Below, one piece after another: positions 10,981 to 21,428 of a DNA stretch of 64,000 bases. The stretch covers positions 1,984,001 through 2,048,000 of the forward strand of contig OZ005693.1 in the NCBI GenBank assembly GCA_963930775.1, in the 5' to 3' direction. The notes beneath the pieces were generated by a model, which was given only the letters and a program-made list of their open reading frames with translations, searched no databases and was not told the DNA's origin. Made by a program: the position numbers and the translations under genes. This stretch comes from Cliona cf. orientalis (Eukaryota; Porifera; Demospongiae; Clionaida; Clionaidae). The first letter of the stretch is position 1. Every line of letters begins with the position of its first letter.

Positions 10981-11261
10981 CTATATATAATATATATATA
11001 TACTTGTATGTATGTATGTTTGTGGGGTGATCATTTCAGTGAGGAGAGAGTTAAATTTTGAACGCGTAAGGTAATGGTCGTCATGCGCATGCTCATACGC
11101 CCGCACTGCACGATCTATCCGAGAGACAACTCGAGTGTAGGCAAGGCATAAAACTGGAAAGGTGTGTGCTGAACCACTCTGGTAAGGCTCAGGTCCACGA
11201 TTAACATCTCTGGTAGACTCCACTTTCCTGAGCATGAAGATGACTGCATGGAGGCTTATCC

Positions 11262-11727
11262 CCTCAGCAGAGGGGTAGGAGCAGGGGGGCAGGGGGGCAA
11301 TCGCCCCCCCCCCCCCCCCCCCCCCCACTTTTCTAGGAGGGGGGGGGCATAGCCCCTCCACTTTTTGAGTCTGATACTAATTAGCTAATTTAGGAATTCA
11401 TAATGGCTTATATTATTAAAAGTGCAAGTTCAAAAGTTTTCATGTTCAAATACCAATTTTTCCTTGTGTATTTTTGTAGCTACCATGCATTGTTGAGGTA
11501 AATTTTCTTACTGTCTGAATGAGCCTAATTACACAGTTCAAATTTTAGTCCCCAAAATGCCTCAGAAAGCATCTGGTAATACATAAAATCTCAAAATTTT
11601 CTGGGGGAGCATGCCGCCCCCAGACCCCCCTAGGAGAGCTGCAAGCAGGGGCCTTCGGCACCAACCTATTCTTCGTCGCCCCCCCCCCCCCCCACTTGTT
11701 TATTGTTTCCTACCCCTCTGCTCAGGG
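11262..11727. mobile_element. MITE with CCCTCAGCAGAGGGGTAGGA ends
   Basis: The left end (CCTCAGCAGAGGGGTAGGAG) and right end (CCTACCCCTCTGCTCAGG) are inverted. The interior has two long C-tracts (around 11304-11326 and 11680-11693) and no ORF. Confidence 0.6.
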
Positions 11728-11983
11728 CCTGGCTACAGATACTTGGACTCATGGTCATGGCATGTAGACTAAATATAGTATAGGTCACTATCACTGTTGT
11801 GGTAGCTTCTCAGGCCTATCTGTTGGGGTACCAACCCCATGTGTGCATGCCTGTGTACTTTCAAAGAAATCTTGTGACTTTTGCGAAGGCTCGCCGGGCC
11901 CCGCACAGATGATTTTCATCACCACTAATCAGTATAAATACTGAGATGGAAAAGGTCGACGCGAGCCAAACGCGAGGAATGCA

Positions 11984-11991
11984 TGACGTCA
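11984..11991 (+). promoter_or_regulatory. CRE-like palindrome TGACGTCA upstream of granulin 1
   Basis: A perfect CREB/ATF palindrome lies about 112 bp upstream of the granulin 1 ATG at 12103, and a TATAAATA lies at 11933. The matching region before granulin 2 (42600-42798) lacks the palindrome, so if functional it is copy-specific. Single short motif, so confidence is limited. Confidence 0.35.
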
Positions 11992-12102
11992 CGTAGACCC
12001 TCTCTTATCTTATGGCCTTATGGATCATGGATGGATAGGAGGGGCTGGCGCGCGAGACTAAAGAAGACGCTGCTGGAGTTATAATTAGCTAACTTGGGGG
12101 AA

Positions 12103-12669
12103 ATGCGCTTAAACATAGCTGCTATTTTGATGCTCGTAGCAGCCTTCGGAGACCTCTGGCTGGCTCAGTCGTTCCCTACGGCACACCATAGTGTAAAAAC
12201 AGCCTTTGAAAAGATCGTCTTGAGCAGTAAACACCCGAGAGATCGAGACTGCCCATCAGGACGTTCGTGCGACGGGATTTGCTGTCCGCTCATCACTGAT
12301 AATTGTTGTAAAACTGCAGAGTCTACATCACTATGCTGCAGTGGTAGCTGTTGTGGGAAACAGGGCGGCCGTTGCTTGACCGGACGAATCTGCTGCGACA
12401 GTCAGGCGGACGAAGCACTGTGCTGCGACTCCTTCTCCTCTTGCTGTGGTCCCATATGCTGCTTGTACCATCAAACCTGCTGTGGATCCAAGTGTTGCGA
12501 AGCTGGTGAAATCTGTTGCGGAAGTAGTACATGTTGTAGCAGCACCCAGCAGTGCAATGGGACACATTGCATGTCAATGGAGAATCACTACGGGCCTATA
12601 GCTAAGCAGCCTGCTGTGGACCTGGATCTGGGACGTAATCCTGAGACAAAGAAAAAAGGGACTGTGTGA
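12103..12669 (+). CDS. Granulin-like Cys-rich secreted protein 1
   Basis: Single-exon ORF. The first true ATG is at 12103 (188 aa), giving MRLNIAAILMLVAAFGDLWLAQS as signal peptide. A short propeptide ending HPRDRD follows, then about 105 residues with closely spaced CC pairs (C....SC...CC.....CC ... CC...CC). This resembles granulin/epithelin modules, but the spacing is irregular, and another Cys-knot family is possible. The C-terminus is Cys-free and ends in a basic NPETKKKGTV tail. HPRDRD just before the first Cys could be a processing site. Granulin 2 at 42799/57124 is its disrupted paralogue. The product is presumably secreted; the receptor is unknown. Confidence 0.8.
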   Translation: MRLNIAAILMLVAAFGDLWLAQSFPTAHHSVKTAFEKIVLSSKHPRDRDCPSGRSCDGICCPLITDNCCKTAESTSLCCSGSCCGKQGGRCLTGRICCDSQADEALCCDSFSSCCGPICCLYHQTCCGSKCCEAGEICCGSSTCCSSTQQCNGTHCMSMENHYGPIAKQPAVDLDLGRNPETKKKGTV

Positions 12670-12879
12670 AATTCTTCTTTTTTGACTCAATAGCTATAAT
12701 AATAATATAATGTTATGCACTTGTGTGGTAACTATAGCGGCTACCATAGGTATACATGACGTGTGTTGACTGATAGCTAGCTATAATAATAATTATTATT
12801 ATAGTATGTTATGTATACTTAAACTTTACTTGTTACTGATTGTTTTTTTTAGCATAATTCACTGTTATTACTTCCAATG

Positions 12880-12920
12880 AGTCACTATCGTAAATCAACA
12901 TGATTATTACGATAGTGACT
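12880..12920. other. Conserved hairpin downstream of granulin 1
   Basis: AGTCACTATCGTAA at 12880-12893 pairs perfectly with TTACGATAGTGACT at 12907-12920 around a 13-nt loop. The same hairpin, stem and loop intact, recurs at 57589-57629 after granulin 2. It lies between two convergent genes (granulin + and LTA4H fragment -). Nothing else is seen in 12670-13023 apart from AT-rich runs. Confidence 0.6.
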
Positions 12921-13023
12921 TCAAGTCAGAAATCACAGTGGATTCTACTGTACTACACATACACGTATTAAGTGTAAACCATAAGGGTAACGATTACTGT
13001 GGTGTAGAAATTAAATTTTTGGT

Positions 13024-13144
13024 TCAGTTGAGCTGGAGGTCTTTGGTGAGCTGGTTGGCTGCCACGCTGTGATAGAACTGCTTATGAGCTTGAAACGTCG
13101 ATACAGCTAGCTTTCTCCCTTCTTCATTACAGGCATACAAGTTC
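13024..13144 (-). pseudogene. Last exon of a leukotriene A4 hydrolase-like gene (fragment 1)
   Basis: The minus-strand exon reads NLYACNEEGRKLAVSTFQ..., then HKQFYHSVAANQLTKDLQLN and stop. It matches the extreme C-terminus of LTA4H/aminopeptidase B proteins (LF+DL......A...Y..HK...H.......KDL). It has a proper AG acceptor at its 5' side, but no upstream exons or M1 peptidase domain are present in this copy; a MITE occupies part of the space. It is a relic carried along with the module. Confidence 0.75.
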
Positions 13145-13324
13145 CTGTAATAATCATTAACACATCACATGACATTATATTATCAGGTGAACTTGCATGA
13201 CATTGTATGAGGATACCCTCATGCCCAGGCTCATTCTTCAGTCCCCTCCCCTTCTAATTCCCCGAGAGCCTGTGTAAAAACAATTGAATAAAATTGAAGG
13301 ATGAAGTATGGATGGCAATGCCAA

Positions 13325-13612
13325 AAAGTACACGAACAAGATTTTTAGGGATAAGAGATAATCACAACCATGCACTATACATCCCTACACTTGCTTTTCT
13401 TGATAACCTATTGATGTCGACTTATTCAAGGCATGCTATCCTTGGAGTGTTCTTGACTTGCATGTGGGAGAAATTAATATTCTCCCTATCAGTAATTTTT
13501 ATATTACCGTATTATTATTTATGATCCCCATGCTACTCAAAAAGCAAGCGTAGGGATGTATAGTGGTTATGATGATCTCTTATCCCTAAAAATCTTGTTT
13601 GTGCCTATGAAA
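13325..13612. mobile_element. MITE with about 70-bp TIRs
   Basis: About 70 bp at the left (ACAAGATTTTTAGGGATAAG..., CCATGCACTATACATCCCTA) recur inverted at the right end (TAGGGATGTATAGTGGTTAT..., CTTATCCCTAAAAATCTTGT). It has no coding potential of its own. It sits where module 3 has the remaining LTA4H exons, between granulin 1 and the FUT pseudogene. Confidence 0.8.
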
Positions 13613-13679
13613 ATGTAACCAACTCTCATAAGCATTAATGTGATATATTACTATAGCATGTACTGCTTTATTGAAGAAC

Positions 13680-14321
13680 TCTATATAGGAAGAAGTCCTT
13701 CCATTCCAGAGTTGTGACGGCAGAAAATTTAAGCTTTGTCACGTATCTCTTAAAATTTTCAAACCTCTCAATTCCATCACTGTGACAACTTTCAAGTGGT
13801 TCTGAGAAGAAAATTAAAGATGTCACCATCCCAAAATATCATTTTCATAGATTTTTCTCTTCGACGTGAAAGTATCCCCGAAAGAACCACAATGGAGTCC
13901 ATATGCAAGTAGTTGATGTGTCGAGCAAGTTTCAAAGAATTTACATAACTCTATGTGGATTGTAGCTTCAATTGAATTGTTATATGATTTTTGACAAAGT
14001 ATACAAAATCTACCCGCATCAGGTTGTAGCCGATCATGGTGAGTTTTTCAGTCATGAGCGGTACAGTCTTGAGCTCGTTAGGGTAATAAATTCAACTACC
14101 AAGCACACTGTGATGATACCTAAAAATGAGCACAACGTTGTTATGTACTTCTTCATGGGGTACTACTTACAGTTGAACAGTACCGTGCTCTATACGAGTC
14201 ATCATTCACTGTATTCTGAGACTATGGCTGGATTCAGCACTTCTATCACACAAGCGGCAAGTATGTAGTGTACCCGGAGAGCAAGTGTCGCTTAGAGAGA
14301 TACAGCTACCACACCACTTGA
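13680..14321 (+). pseudogene. FUT-like pseudogene (module 2)
   Basis: Closely matches exon 4 of the gene at 781 from LKFSNLFHH onward, but the frame changes repeatedly. There is a small insertion in the SIPSL.QLSSGS region near 13775, a lost codon run near 13900-13920 ending in TAG, ILDEVPK altered to IFDKVYK, and a 1-nt loss in GFRHFYH near 14235. The first three exons are absent. The final bases of the gene body and 3' UTR are well preserved. Confidence 0.8.
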
Positions 14322-14580
14322 AATCAGCGGACTAAACTTAATATATTTGTGTCATTTATGTCTTCAAAATTAATTCCATTCATGATACAGCAAGTATAAT
14401 ATAATATCATTATTAAGCACAAACCAACAGCTAAGTTTAAGCCGTAGTGTGAACTTAGAAGAGGACATGTAGACCAATAAACTAGTCTAGCTATAATGTT
14501 ATTATTATTTTTGTCCTATTCACCATACACACACACATTATTTTTAGCTAGCTACTTTTGTTCAAACATTTCTTTAATAC

Positions 14581-16464
14581 TTACAGCAGGTAGATGTATA
14601 AATTTTGTATAGTCCCACTAGCATCAGGGATAGCACAGCGAAATTTGCCAGTTGGAGAAGTGACTCCTTCTCTTCGGTTGAGACGAACCACCTGAGCACC
14701 CCTATTACGATAGAAACCACGTTCAGCCTTCCTCACCGAAACAGTTTCACCGCTGGGATAGTGAAACTCTCCAAATCGATACGGTTGAGTGCCACAGCAG
14801 GTCACAAGGTCAGTCTTGCACAAAAGGGCATTCTCATTCTCACCCACCTCCGACAGAAAGATGACACTGTTGTTGAGATACACTTTTCCATTCAGCTCAA
14901 AATACACGGATGCAGTTATGTTAGGCTCAGTGGGCTGGCTGGTTGTGGTTGTAACTGAGGTCTCAGAAGTAGCCATAGCTCTATTCGTGGTTGTTGAAAT
15001 ATCAGCGATTGTAGTAGTATCAACTCGAGTATCAGTGGTGGCTGCGGTGGTTGGTTCAAGATCAGTATCACCAATGTTGCCACTGATAAGGGTGCACACC
15101 GAGTAGACAGGATCTGTAGCGTTGGTGAGCTGATCTGAGACTGAGATGTCACTATTGCAGGCACTGATTACTTCACCAGTTTCAGCAGTGTTGTTGAAAA
15201 TGTTTGATGTTGTAATTTCCAGTGAACTTCCATGAACAGTAGCAAAACCTCCTCTGATGGCATTATTGAAGCCGATTATACTCCTGCTGATCTTAGCTTT
15301 GGTCCCTTTTCTTCTCAAGTACATCACACCACCTTGCCTCCCTTTATTGTTTGTGAAGGAGGTGTGGCTTATGAACAAAGCAGACTGGATATAGTTTATA
15401 CTTATTATTCCACCATTAAATCCAGCAGTGTTGCTGTCAAACGTAGAGCCATAAATTGTCATCTCACTGTCATCTACTGCAAATACTCCACCATTAGCTC
15501 CAGCAGTGTTATTTTTGAACATAGAGTCATGTATTGTAATCTCACTATCATCTACTGCAAATACTCCACTATTAGCTTCAGCAGTGTTGTTATCAAACAT
15601 AGAGTCATGTATTGTGATATCACTATCATCCACTGCAAATACTCCTCCATTTCCTTGTGCTCTATTCTGGCTAAAGGTACCGCTTAGAATTGATACAGTG
15701 GCATTTCTAATGGAAGCAACACCTCCATTATAGACAGCACTATTGTCTATAAAGCTACAATTACTAATAGTGACAGTATTTATTGTGTTCTCAATTAACA
15801 AAGCTCCTCCACTAGGCTGGTTAGCATAAAAACGATCTCCTTCATTACTGATAAAGCTAGTATGATGTAATTCCACTGAAGAATTGTCAATATGTAAGGG
15901 CAGATGATAATTGTTGGTAAAGGTGCATCCTATAATAGTTGCCGAGGAGCTTAGGATATACAGAACTTTGTAAATGAACGGGGGAAAATAAAAATTTTGT
16001 ACCTGCGATAAACTGGATTCTTCTAGTATAAAGTTCGTTACTGACTCACTCTGAAGCCTACAATCCACAAAATTTATGCCACTTATATGGACATGCTGGA
16101 CGTTAGTGATCTGGTACTGAGTATATTCATCACAATAAATTTCTGCCAAGTTCTCTGAGTTCATTTTGAAAGAAGAAAGTTGAAAGGCAATGGTCATATT
16201 ATGCATCCTGGTGCTGCTGTATCCAGTTGTGTGATGGCCAGGCTGAAATTTCAAGACAATCTCAGAAGGATCAGATGTATAGTATTGTCTGTAATCACCA
16301 CGTAGATATTGAGAGAATGTAAGGCAAGGCTCTCCAGTAAGCTCTCCAGGACAGGGACTCCCTGATATGATATGAAGCGTTTCAGAATCTTCACATGTTG
16401 CCGGCTGGCTTCTAATCATCAAAAGAACGACCATCAATGCCCAGGGCTGAAGTTTGGCCATCAT
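14581..16464 (-). CDS. Beta-helix 2: secreted beta-helix / Ig-like protein
   Basis: Intact single-exon ORF of 627 aa with the same plan as beta-helix 1: signal peptide (MMAKLQPWALMVVLLMIRSQPATC), beta-helix rungs, Thr-rich linker and C-terminal Ig-like domain ending GTIQNLYIYLL. It is longer mainly because the 26-residue rung (GGVFAVDDSEMTIYGSTFDN...) occurs three times in tandem instead of once. An extra short insert, YFPPFIYKVLYI, lies near residue 165. It is transcribed toward the FUT pseudogene (convergent). The ligand is unknown. Confidence 0.85.
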   Translation of the reverse strand: MMAKLQPWALMVVLLMIRSQPATCEDSETLHIISGSPCPGELTGEPCLTFSQYLRGDYRQYYTSDPSEIVLKFQPGHHTTGYSSTRMHNMTIAFQLSSFKMNSENLAEIYCDEYTQYQITNVQHVHISGINFVDCRLQSESVTNFILEESSLSQVQNFYFPPFIYKVLYILSSSATIIGCTFTNNYHLPLHIDNSSVELHHTSFISNEGDRFYANQPSGGALLIENTINTVTISNCSFIDNSAVYNGGVASIRNATVSILSGTFSQNRAQGNGGVFAVDDSDITIHDSMFDNNTAEANSGVFAVDDSEITIHDSMFKNNTAGANGGVFAVDDSEMTIYGSTFDSNTAGFNGGIISINYIQSALFISHTSFTNNKGRQGGVMYLRRKGTKAKISRSIIGFNNAIRGGFATVHGSSLEITTSNIFNNTAETGEVISACNSDISVSDQLTNATDPVYSVCTLISGNIGDTDLEPTTAATTDTRVDTTTIADISTTTNRAMATSETSVTTTTSQPTEPNITASVYFELNGKVYLNNSVIFLSEVGENENALLCKTDLVTCCGTQPYRFGEFHYPSGETVSVRKAERGFYRNRGAQVVRLNRREGVTSPTGKFRCAIPDASGTIQNLYIYLL

Positions 16465-16852
16465 ATTATATTATGAGAAAATCCAGGCTGTCAGGTAGAG
16501 AGAGATAATTTAAGTTGAATTCCCAAATTTGAAATATCTCAGTGTACAGGTGCTCTGATTCTGTGTTGGCAATAATAGTTGGTGGGCAAGGTTCTGAATA
16601 TATACAATAGCTACTGTAGAGTGAATATAGCTGCAGCAGAGTGGCTAATTCTGGCGTTAATACTGACTATTAATACTTTTAACCTTATTTGGTAATATTA
16701 TACCAGGTCAGGTTCAGGAGAACATATATAACTAAGCCACATTCATAAAATTAAGGCATCAAATTTGGTTATAATTACTGATTCTGTACACGTGTTGCTA
16801 TTCTAGCTGTTCTTCCTGCCACACATGCAAATCTATTCATTCAAACTGCCAA
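16465..16852. other. Intergenic DNA, promoter side of beta-helix 2
   Basis: It aligns loosely with the equivalent regions upstream of beta-helix 1 and 3 (CTGGCGTTAATACTGACTATT and similar islands), so it is part of the duplicated module. No ORF or clear element is visible. Confidence 0.45.
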
Positions 16853-16988
16853 TCATTCCCCACGTGCCGTCATATAAAACTATCACCCTTTGAAAAGATG
16901 ATCTTGAGCACTAAACACCTATTAGATTGATGATTATTATGTAGTTTACCCAGAAAGCTAGTATTGCTTAGAGAGACACAGCTCTTGA
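16853..16988 (+). pseudogene. Granulin/FUT chimeric scar 2
   Basis: Same junction as scars 1 and 3. Granulin propeptide sequence (CTTTGAAAAGATGATCTTGAGC) leads within about 50 bp to TAGTTTACCCAGAAAGCTAGT and a degraded FUT 3' end. Confidence 0.7.
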
Positions 16989-17097
16989 AAGCAGTGGACC
17001 TTAATAAATTCTATTTATGCATGATACAATGTCATGCAAGTACATATTATCTCATGCAAAGTACCGTCCCGGCAAGCAAACAGATATCACTAAAATT

Positions 17098-17162
17098 AGA
17101 TGTTGGTTTTGCATATTCTATGAAGCGGCGAAGCCGTGAGTAGAATTGCGAAACCAACATCT
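17098..17162. repeat. Short foldback repeat
   Basis: AGATGTTGGTTTTGCATATTC pairs with the inverted GAATTGCGAAACCAACATCT around a GC-rich loop. It is a solitary hairpin MITE in front of the FUT 3' piece. Confidence 0.7.
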
Positions 17163-17215
17163 AACTGGTAGCTCATCTTTAATAGTATAATACCATTATA
17201 GTATGGCATTAGCGT

Positions 17216-17608
17216 TCTAAGAGTTTACACAACCCTATGTGCATTGTAGCTTCAAATTGTTACACGATTCTCGACGAAGTACCCAAAATCTACCCGCATC
17301 AGATTGTGGCCGACCATGGTGTGTTTTTCAGTCGTGAGCGGTACAGTCTTGAGGTTGTTAGGGTAATAAATTCAACTACCAAGCACAACGTGATGATACC
17401 TAAAAATGAGCACAACGCTGTTATGTACTTTTTCGTGGGGTACTACTTACAGTTGAACAGTACCGTGCTCTTTACGAGTCATCATTCACTGTACTCTGAG
17501 ACTATGGCTGGATTCAGGCACTTCTATCACACATTGTCAAGTGGCAAGTATGTAGTGTACCCGGAGAGCAAGTGTCGCTTAGAGAGATACAGCTACCACA
17601 CCACTTAA
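17216..17608 (+). pseudogene. 5'-truncated FUT-like gene
   Basis: Open frame from about LHNPMCIVASNCYTILDEV to the normal stop, 96% or so like the gene at 781 by eye, with a 2-residue insertion (YHTLSSGK). The membrane anchor, glycine loop and IDWKSP region are missing. The break lies at a repeat-bearing junction near 17215, so this is a transposed or recombined 3' half. Confidence 0.8.
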
Positions 17609-17689
17609 AAGCAATACTGGATAGAGCTTAAATTATATAGTAGTAATAATAATCTATTATTATGATAAATACATTATGATGTAATATCA

Positions 17690-17841
17690 AGAAGGTTACT
17701 TGGAGAAGGAACCTAAAGTTTGAATTGTTCCATAGTGACAAGTGTCAGGAACAACTCCTCAAAATTAATAATAATACTCGTAATTATAGCTACACACCAT
17801 CTTATTTTCAAGACTTCCTGTGTTATTTCAATGTGAAGGAG
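17690..17841 (+). other. Exon-like open segment of unknown family
   Basis: An AAG|-bounded open frame reads NLKFELFHSDKCQEQLLKIN and on to YFQDFLCYFNVKE, followed by a GTATGC donor. The composition looks like a real protein exon rather than random AT-rich DNA, but no partner exon is recognisable. It lies between the FUT 3' piece and the receptor Ig scrap. Confidence 0.35.
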
Positions 17842-17974
17842 GTATGCATGGCTTCTGATATTAAATTTATTCCTATTAGCAATCATTTGTGTTCTATTGG
17901 CCATGCCTATTCAGCTGCACCCACTGCACTTGTTTACGCTTAACATACATGCAGGTAAAGGTCGTCAACAGACT

Positions 17975-18127
17975 GAGTGCGGTATGGTGAAGGTAGATAT
18001 CATCCCGGTGCGTCATCTCATGATCATTGCCATGGCCAGGTTAACGTTGGAGAGATAGCTAACAATGGAGCAGACACTAACAGCAGTCACTCAGCGAGGG
18101 AATGTTATTCTTCTCAGTTAAATTTAT
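17975..18127 (+). pseudogene. Orphan receptor Ig-exon fragment (inverted orientation)
   Basis: On the + strand GCGTCATC...AACAATGGAGCAG, then ACACTAACAGCAGTCACTC and GGGAATGTTATTCTTCTCAG follow the coding strand of the receptor B Ig exon (9915-10310), with an internal gap. All complete module receptors lie on the - strand, so this piece is inverted. Confidence 0.65.
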
Positions 18128-19830
18128 GATAATAAAATAATTATGGACATGAATAGCAAAACTGTTACAGTCATATTATATATGTGCTGCTTCATGTTGA
18201 CAGCACTATTGAAACTGTTTTTGATATAATATAATATAGGTATATCAACTATATTATCATTTTCAAAACATATATTAAGTGAGGTACCATAACAATCCAC
18301 AAACTTCAATATTCTTGGTATCACTTAATTCTCCCAAAATTTATGTTATTCACCACATTGATGTATTGTTGTGCTACGCATAGCTACAATGCCTGACTGA
18401 CAATAATATTATTATTAAGGAGCTATGCACACGTCATACACTCACATAAATTATTAGAACTTGACAGTAGTGAATATTAATAATCTTTTTGAAATAACAA
18501 TGTATTATATCAACACAGGTGGTATACTATATGAATATTTGCTTGATTGACTAGCCTGGGGATCCAGCCGAGAGCCACCACGGTGCCACCATCTATAGTG
18601 CCCGGAGACAGGTGACATGCATGATCGTCACCCGGGGAGCTAGCTTTTTAATAAAATAGGTAAATGTCCCTATTATGAGTCACTTAAGCAAGTGATATGC
18701 CACATATGTAATTGGGGGGGGGGGGTTATTTTTTGTGGTTAAATTTTTATGGACTTCCCAATGTGTCTGGGTACGAATGAGATCTCCCCTATTAAAAGAT
18801 GTGATTTTTTTTTAAATTATCTTGTCAGCACTATTACTGGAGGTATTATGGACCGCCTGCTGATATTATGAGTTTTCAGTGCTATGAATTCAACCATGAT
18901 AAAGCTTCTTTAACAGATGGGATGTACTTAGCAGCCATCCACTGAGCGAGGCATAGTTGTGAATACAAGATAGGAGTGACTAAATATGCCAAATGATTCA
19001 TCGAAGTTTGAAAACCCTTCTCTAAATATAAAATAAGCAGAAACTAACATGAAAATTCAATTGGGAATAGAAACAATTTATCAGATAATAATATCCCATG
19101 ACGTACAATACGTTGGCCCAATAGTTGGATACTTGCAAATTAATTAGTCTTGATGACCCATAATACAGGCTGACTCATAATAGGAACATCAGGCACCATG
19201 ATCAATAGAACTACCCAGGCAGTGCCAGGGATATAGCATTCAAGGCCATAATATTATGGCATGGCAACAGGCTGAGCAACAAAAAATAGGCACCAATCTA
19301 CGGCAGATGTTCTGTCTGTGCTGGAAGTAGCAGTAGATCAGCTAGACTATCAGCATGTGCTCTGTGGCTTTTGCCTCTCTGTCTTTCTCCGAGTCTACAT
19401 CCCTGACCTCCTATTCTCTCTCCCTTTCTGACGGGCACTGCTCAAGCTGAGCTGCCGCCATGATAAGTTGGTGTGGTACAGGGTCGTTAGTCATAGTTGC
19501 CCATGCCAGGCGCCACTATTCCACCGTTCCACCATTCCACTATTCCATTCCACTGTTCCATTCTACCGTTCCACGTTCCATTGATCTGGACTCCCGTGGA
19601 CGCTCGGAATTATATAGTACGTGGGTGGGGCTACATCCTAGCTCGCGCGCGATTTAATCGTATGATATTGTTACGCGTGTGGTCTAGTTCAGGTTCGAAT
19701 GAATTTTATTATCAGTGACCTATACTAAGCTGAACTTGCATAAAATGCATAATATACCGGTAGCTACTCATATCTCACTGAGTCTTCGATTTATAATAGC
19801 TATTGCAAATTTATAGTATCTGAATAAAGC
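18128..19830. other. Intergenic DNA before the carrier gene
   Basis: AT-rich and mostly featureless. The notable part is 19512-19582, an imperfect TTCCA/TTCCACCA-type tandem repeat. A G-run occurs around 18714-18725. No exon could be connected to the carrier. Confidence 0.45.
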
Positions 19831-21428
19831 ATGCCTGGTGAAGATCTGAAGGGATTTATTGCAGGCTGGTTTGCAGGCTGTGTTGCTCTGATTGCAACTC
19901 ATCCAATTGATACTGTCAGGGTAAGTACAATAATGACAATGATAATAGCTGGTAATAATAATAATAATAATCGCATATATAATTACTTTCCCCTATATTA
20001 TAGTACTGATTAATCCCTAATTGTACTCAAATTATTGCCTGGGGCGTGGTTCATAATAATAATGGCACAGTACTCTTATTTTGAGCATGTTGTGCCGACT
20101 AATTCACAATGGTGTGCAGAGCTGTTGGCAAGGTTTTCAGTTATATTATAAATTTTATTATACTCTCTGTCCTGTCAACTAAAAGAAGACTTACACCTTC
20201 ATCTTATCCTGTATTGAAGTATAATAATATAGCATCACCGGTAGCTATGGCACTCATTACCATAATTATATGCATAAAAGTACCCAACTATAATATATAA
20301 TATGCAATCACACACATTCTCGTCCAATTAGAAAATAATTGTATATCGCGGCAATAGTTAACATTATAACTATAGACTTGGCTTTGCCTCGTCCAATTTG
20401 ATTATTGCTATAGCCCTAGTATATACGTAGTACAATTATTTCCCTAATTGGACTTGAATGTGTGTGATTATATCTATACTAATACCGGTAGCAATATTGA
20501 ATTCTGAATCTGATCATGAGTGGATCAATGAAAACTTTGTGCAGATTCGAATGCAAACACAAGGGCAAAGAAAATTTTGCTCGGCACAATTATTCATTCA
20601 AAAGATTATGAAAAAAGAGAAAGTAAGCTATAGCTATAATACTAATAAGCTATATAATTATAGCTATATATTATAATAAATTAATCAAAACTGCAGGTGA
20701 GAGGTTTTTTCAAGGGTTTGACATGTCCGCTTCTAGGTCAAGGTGCTATCAATGCGACAGTGTTCGGGGTTGAATCTATTGTGTATACACGACTTAAAAG
20801 GGATGCTCATGAAACTCTGAGTGCAACAAAGAGTGCTATAGCAGGAATGTGTGCAGGAGCTGTACAAACAATCATTGTGTGCCCGGTAGAACTTGTTAAA
20901 ATCCGAATGCAAAATCAATTCATTGGAAGAAAGTTATATCCAGAACAACGCACAGTATGCTACTTTGGTCCTGTACAAATTGCTAAGAAAATTTTACAGA
21001 AGGAAGGATTTGGAGGAATGTTCAGAGGGTGGTGGATAACACTGCTAAGAGAAGTTCCACAATTTGGCATTTACTTCGGCACTTACGCTTGGATGAGGCT
21101 ATACTTTGCCAACATCACTAAAACCTCCCCAGAGGAATTAGGAATTCTGCCTCTTTCTCTTGCTGGAGGAGTCACTGGGGCTGTGACATGGTGCTGGTAC
21201 CCTGTTGATGTAATAAAGACCCGCTTGCAGTATAATAGGACAATAGATGATAGAACGCTGAGGTACAATGGAATTACTGACTGTGTTATAAGAAGCTACC
21301 AATCAGAAGGAGTAATGGTCTTTATGAAGGGATTCCAGCTGACGATCATAAGGGGATTTCTCAATGGTTTTGTGACATTGCCAGTATTCACCCTAGCGAT
21401 GCAGTTTCTAAATGGTTATTATGTCTAA
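19831..21428 (+). CDS. Mitochondrial solute carrier, SLC25A20/29/45/47/48-like
   Basis: Three exons in phase 0: 19831-19920, 20545-20622 and 20697-21428 (299 aa, normal for the family). All three tandem carrier repeats are present with their PxD/ExxR/KxR/K signatures: HPIDTVR|IRMQ (across the first intron), CPVELVKIRMQ and YPVDVIKTRLQ. Each is followed by a G-rich second helix block such as GMFRGW and MKGFQLTIIR. TLLREVPQFGIYFGTY in helix 4 is typical of the carnitine/acylcarnitine and basic-amino-acid branch. The substrate cannot be fixed further by eye. The protein sits in the mitochondrial inner membrane. It is the only clearly conserved housekeeping gene here and seems unrelated to the surrounding receptor cluster. 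Confidence 0.92.

Larger units (their letters stand above)
10582..12102. other. Repeat-filled gap between receptor B and granulin 1
   Basis: In the parallel module receptor E and granulin 2 start only about 200 bp apart, and sequences next to both start codons match across modules. Here about 1.35 kb (about 10583-11930) is inserted between the two matching flanks. It contains the elements listed at 10650 and 11262 and a (TA)n/(TATG)n microsatellite around 10981-11025. The last about 170 bp before granulin probably hold its promoter. Confidence 0.6.

Noticed and set aside
10981-11361. Minus-strand 126-residue ORF
   Set aside because: It is built from poly-G/C and repeat sequence (Gly-rich run and MITE terminus); no protein-like features.
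12094-12102. Start of granulin 1 at 12094
   Set aside because: That codon is TTG; the first ATG with a good signal peptide is at 12103.
12323-12577. Minus-strand ORFs over granulin 1 (and 57098-57289 over granulin 2)
   Set aside because: Antisense shadows of the Cys-rich gene; composition reflects repeated TGC/TGT codons.
12103-12669. Treating the Cys-rich protein as a toxin
   Set aside because: CC-pair spacing and long propeptide resemble granulin modules more than known toxin folds; no evidence for toxicity.
13294-13524. Plus-strand 76-residue ORF
   Set aside because: It lies across the MITE at 13325-13612 and consists of its terminal repeat.
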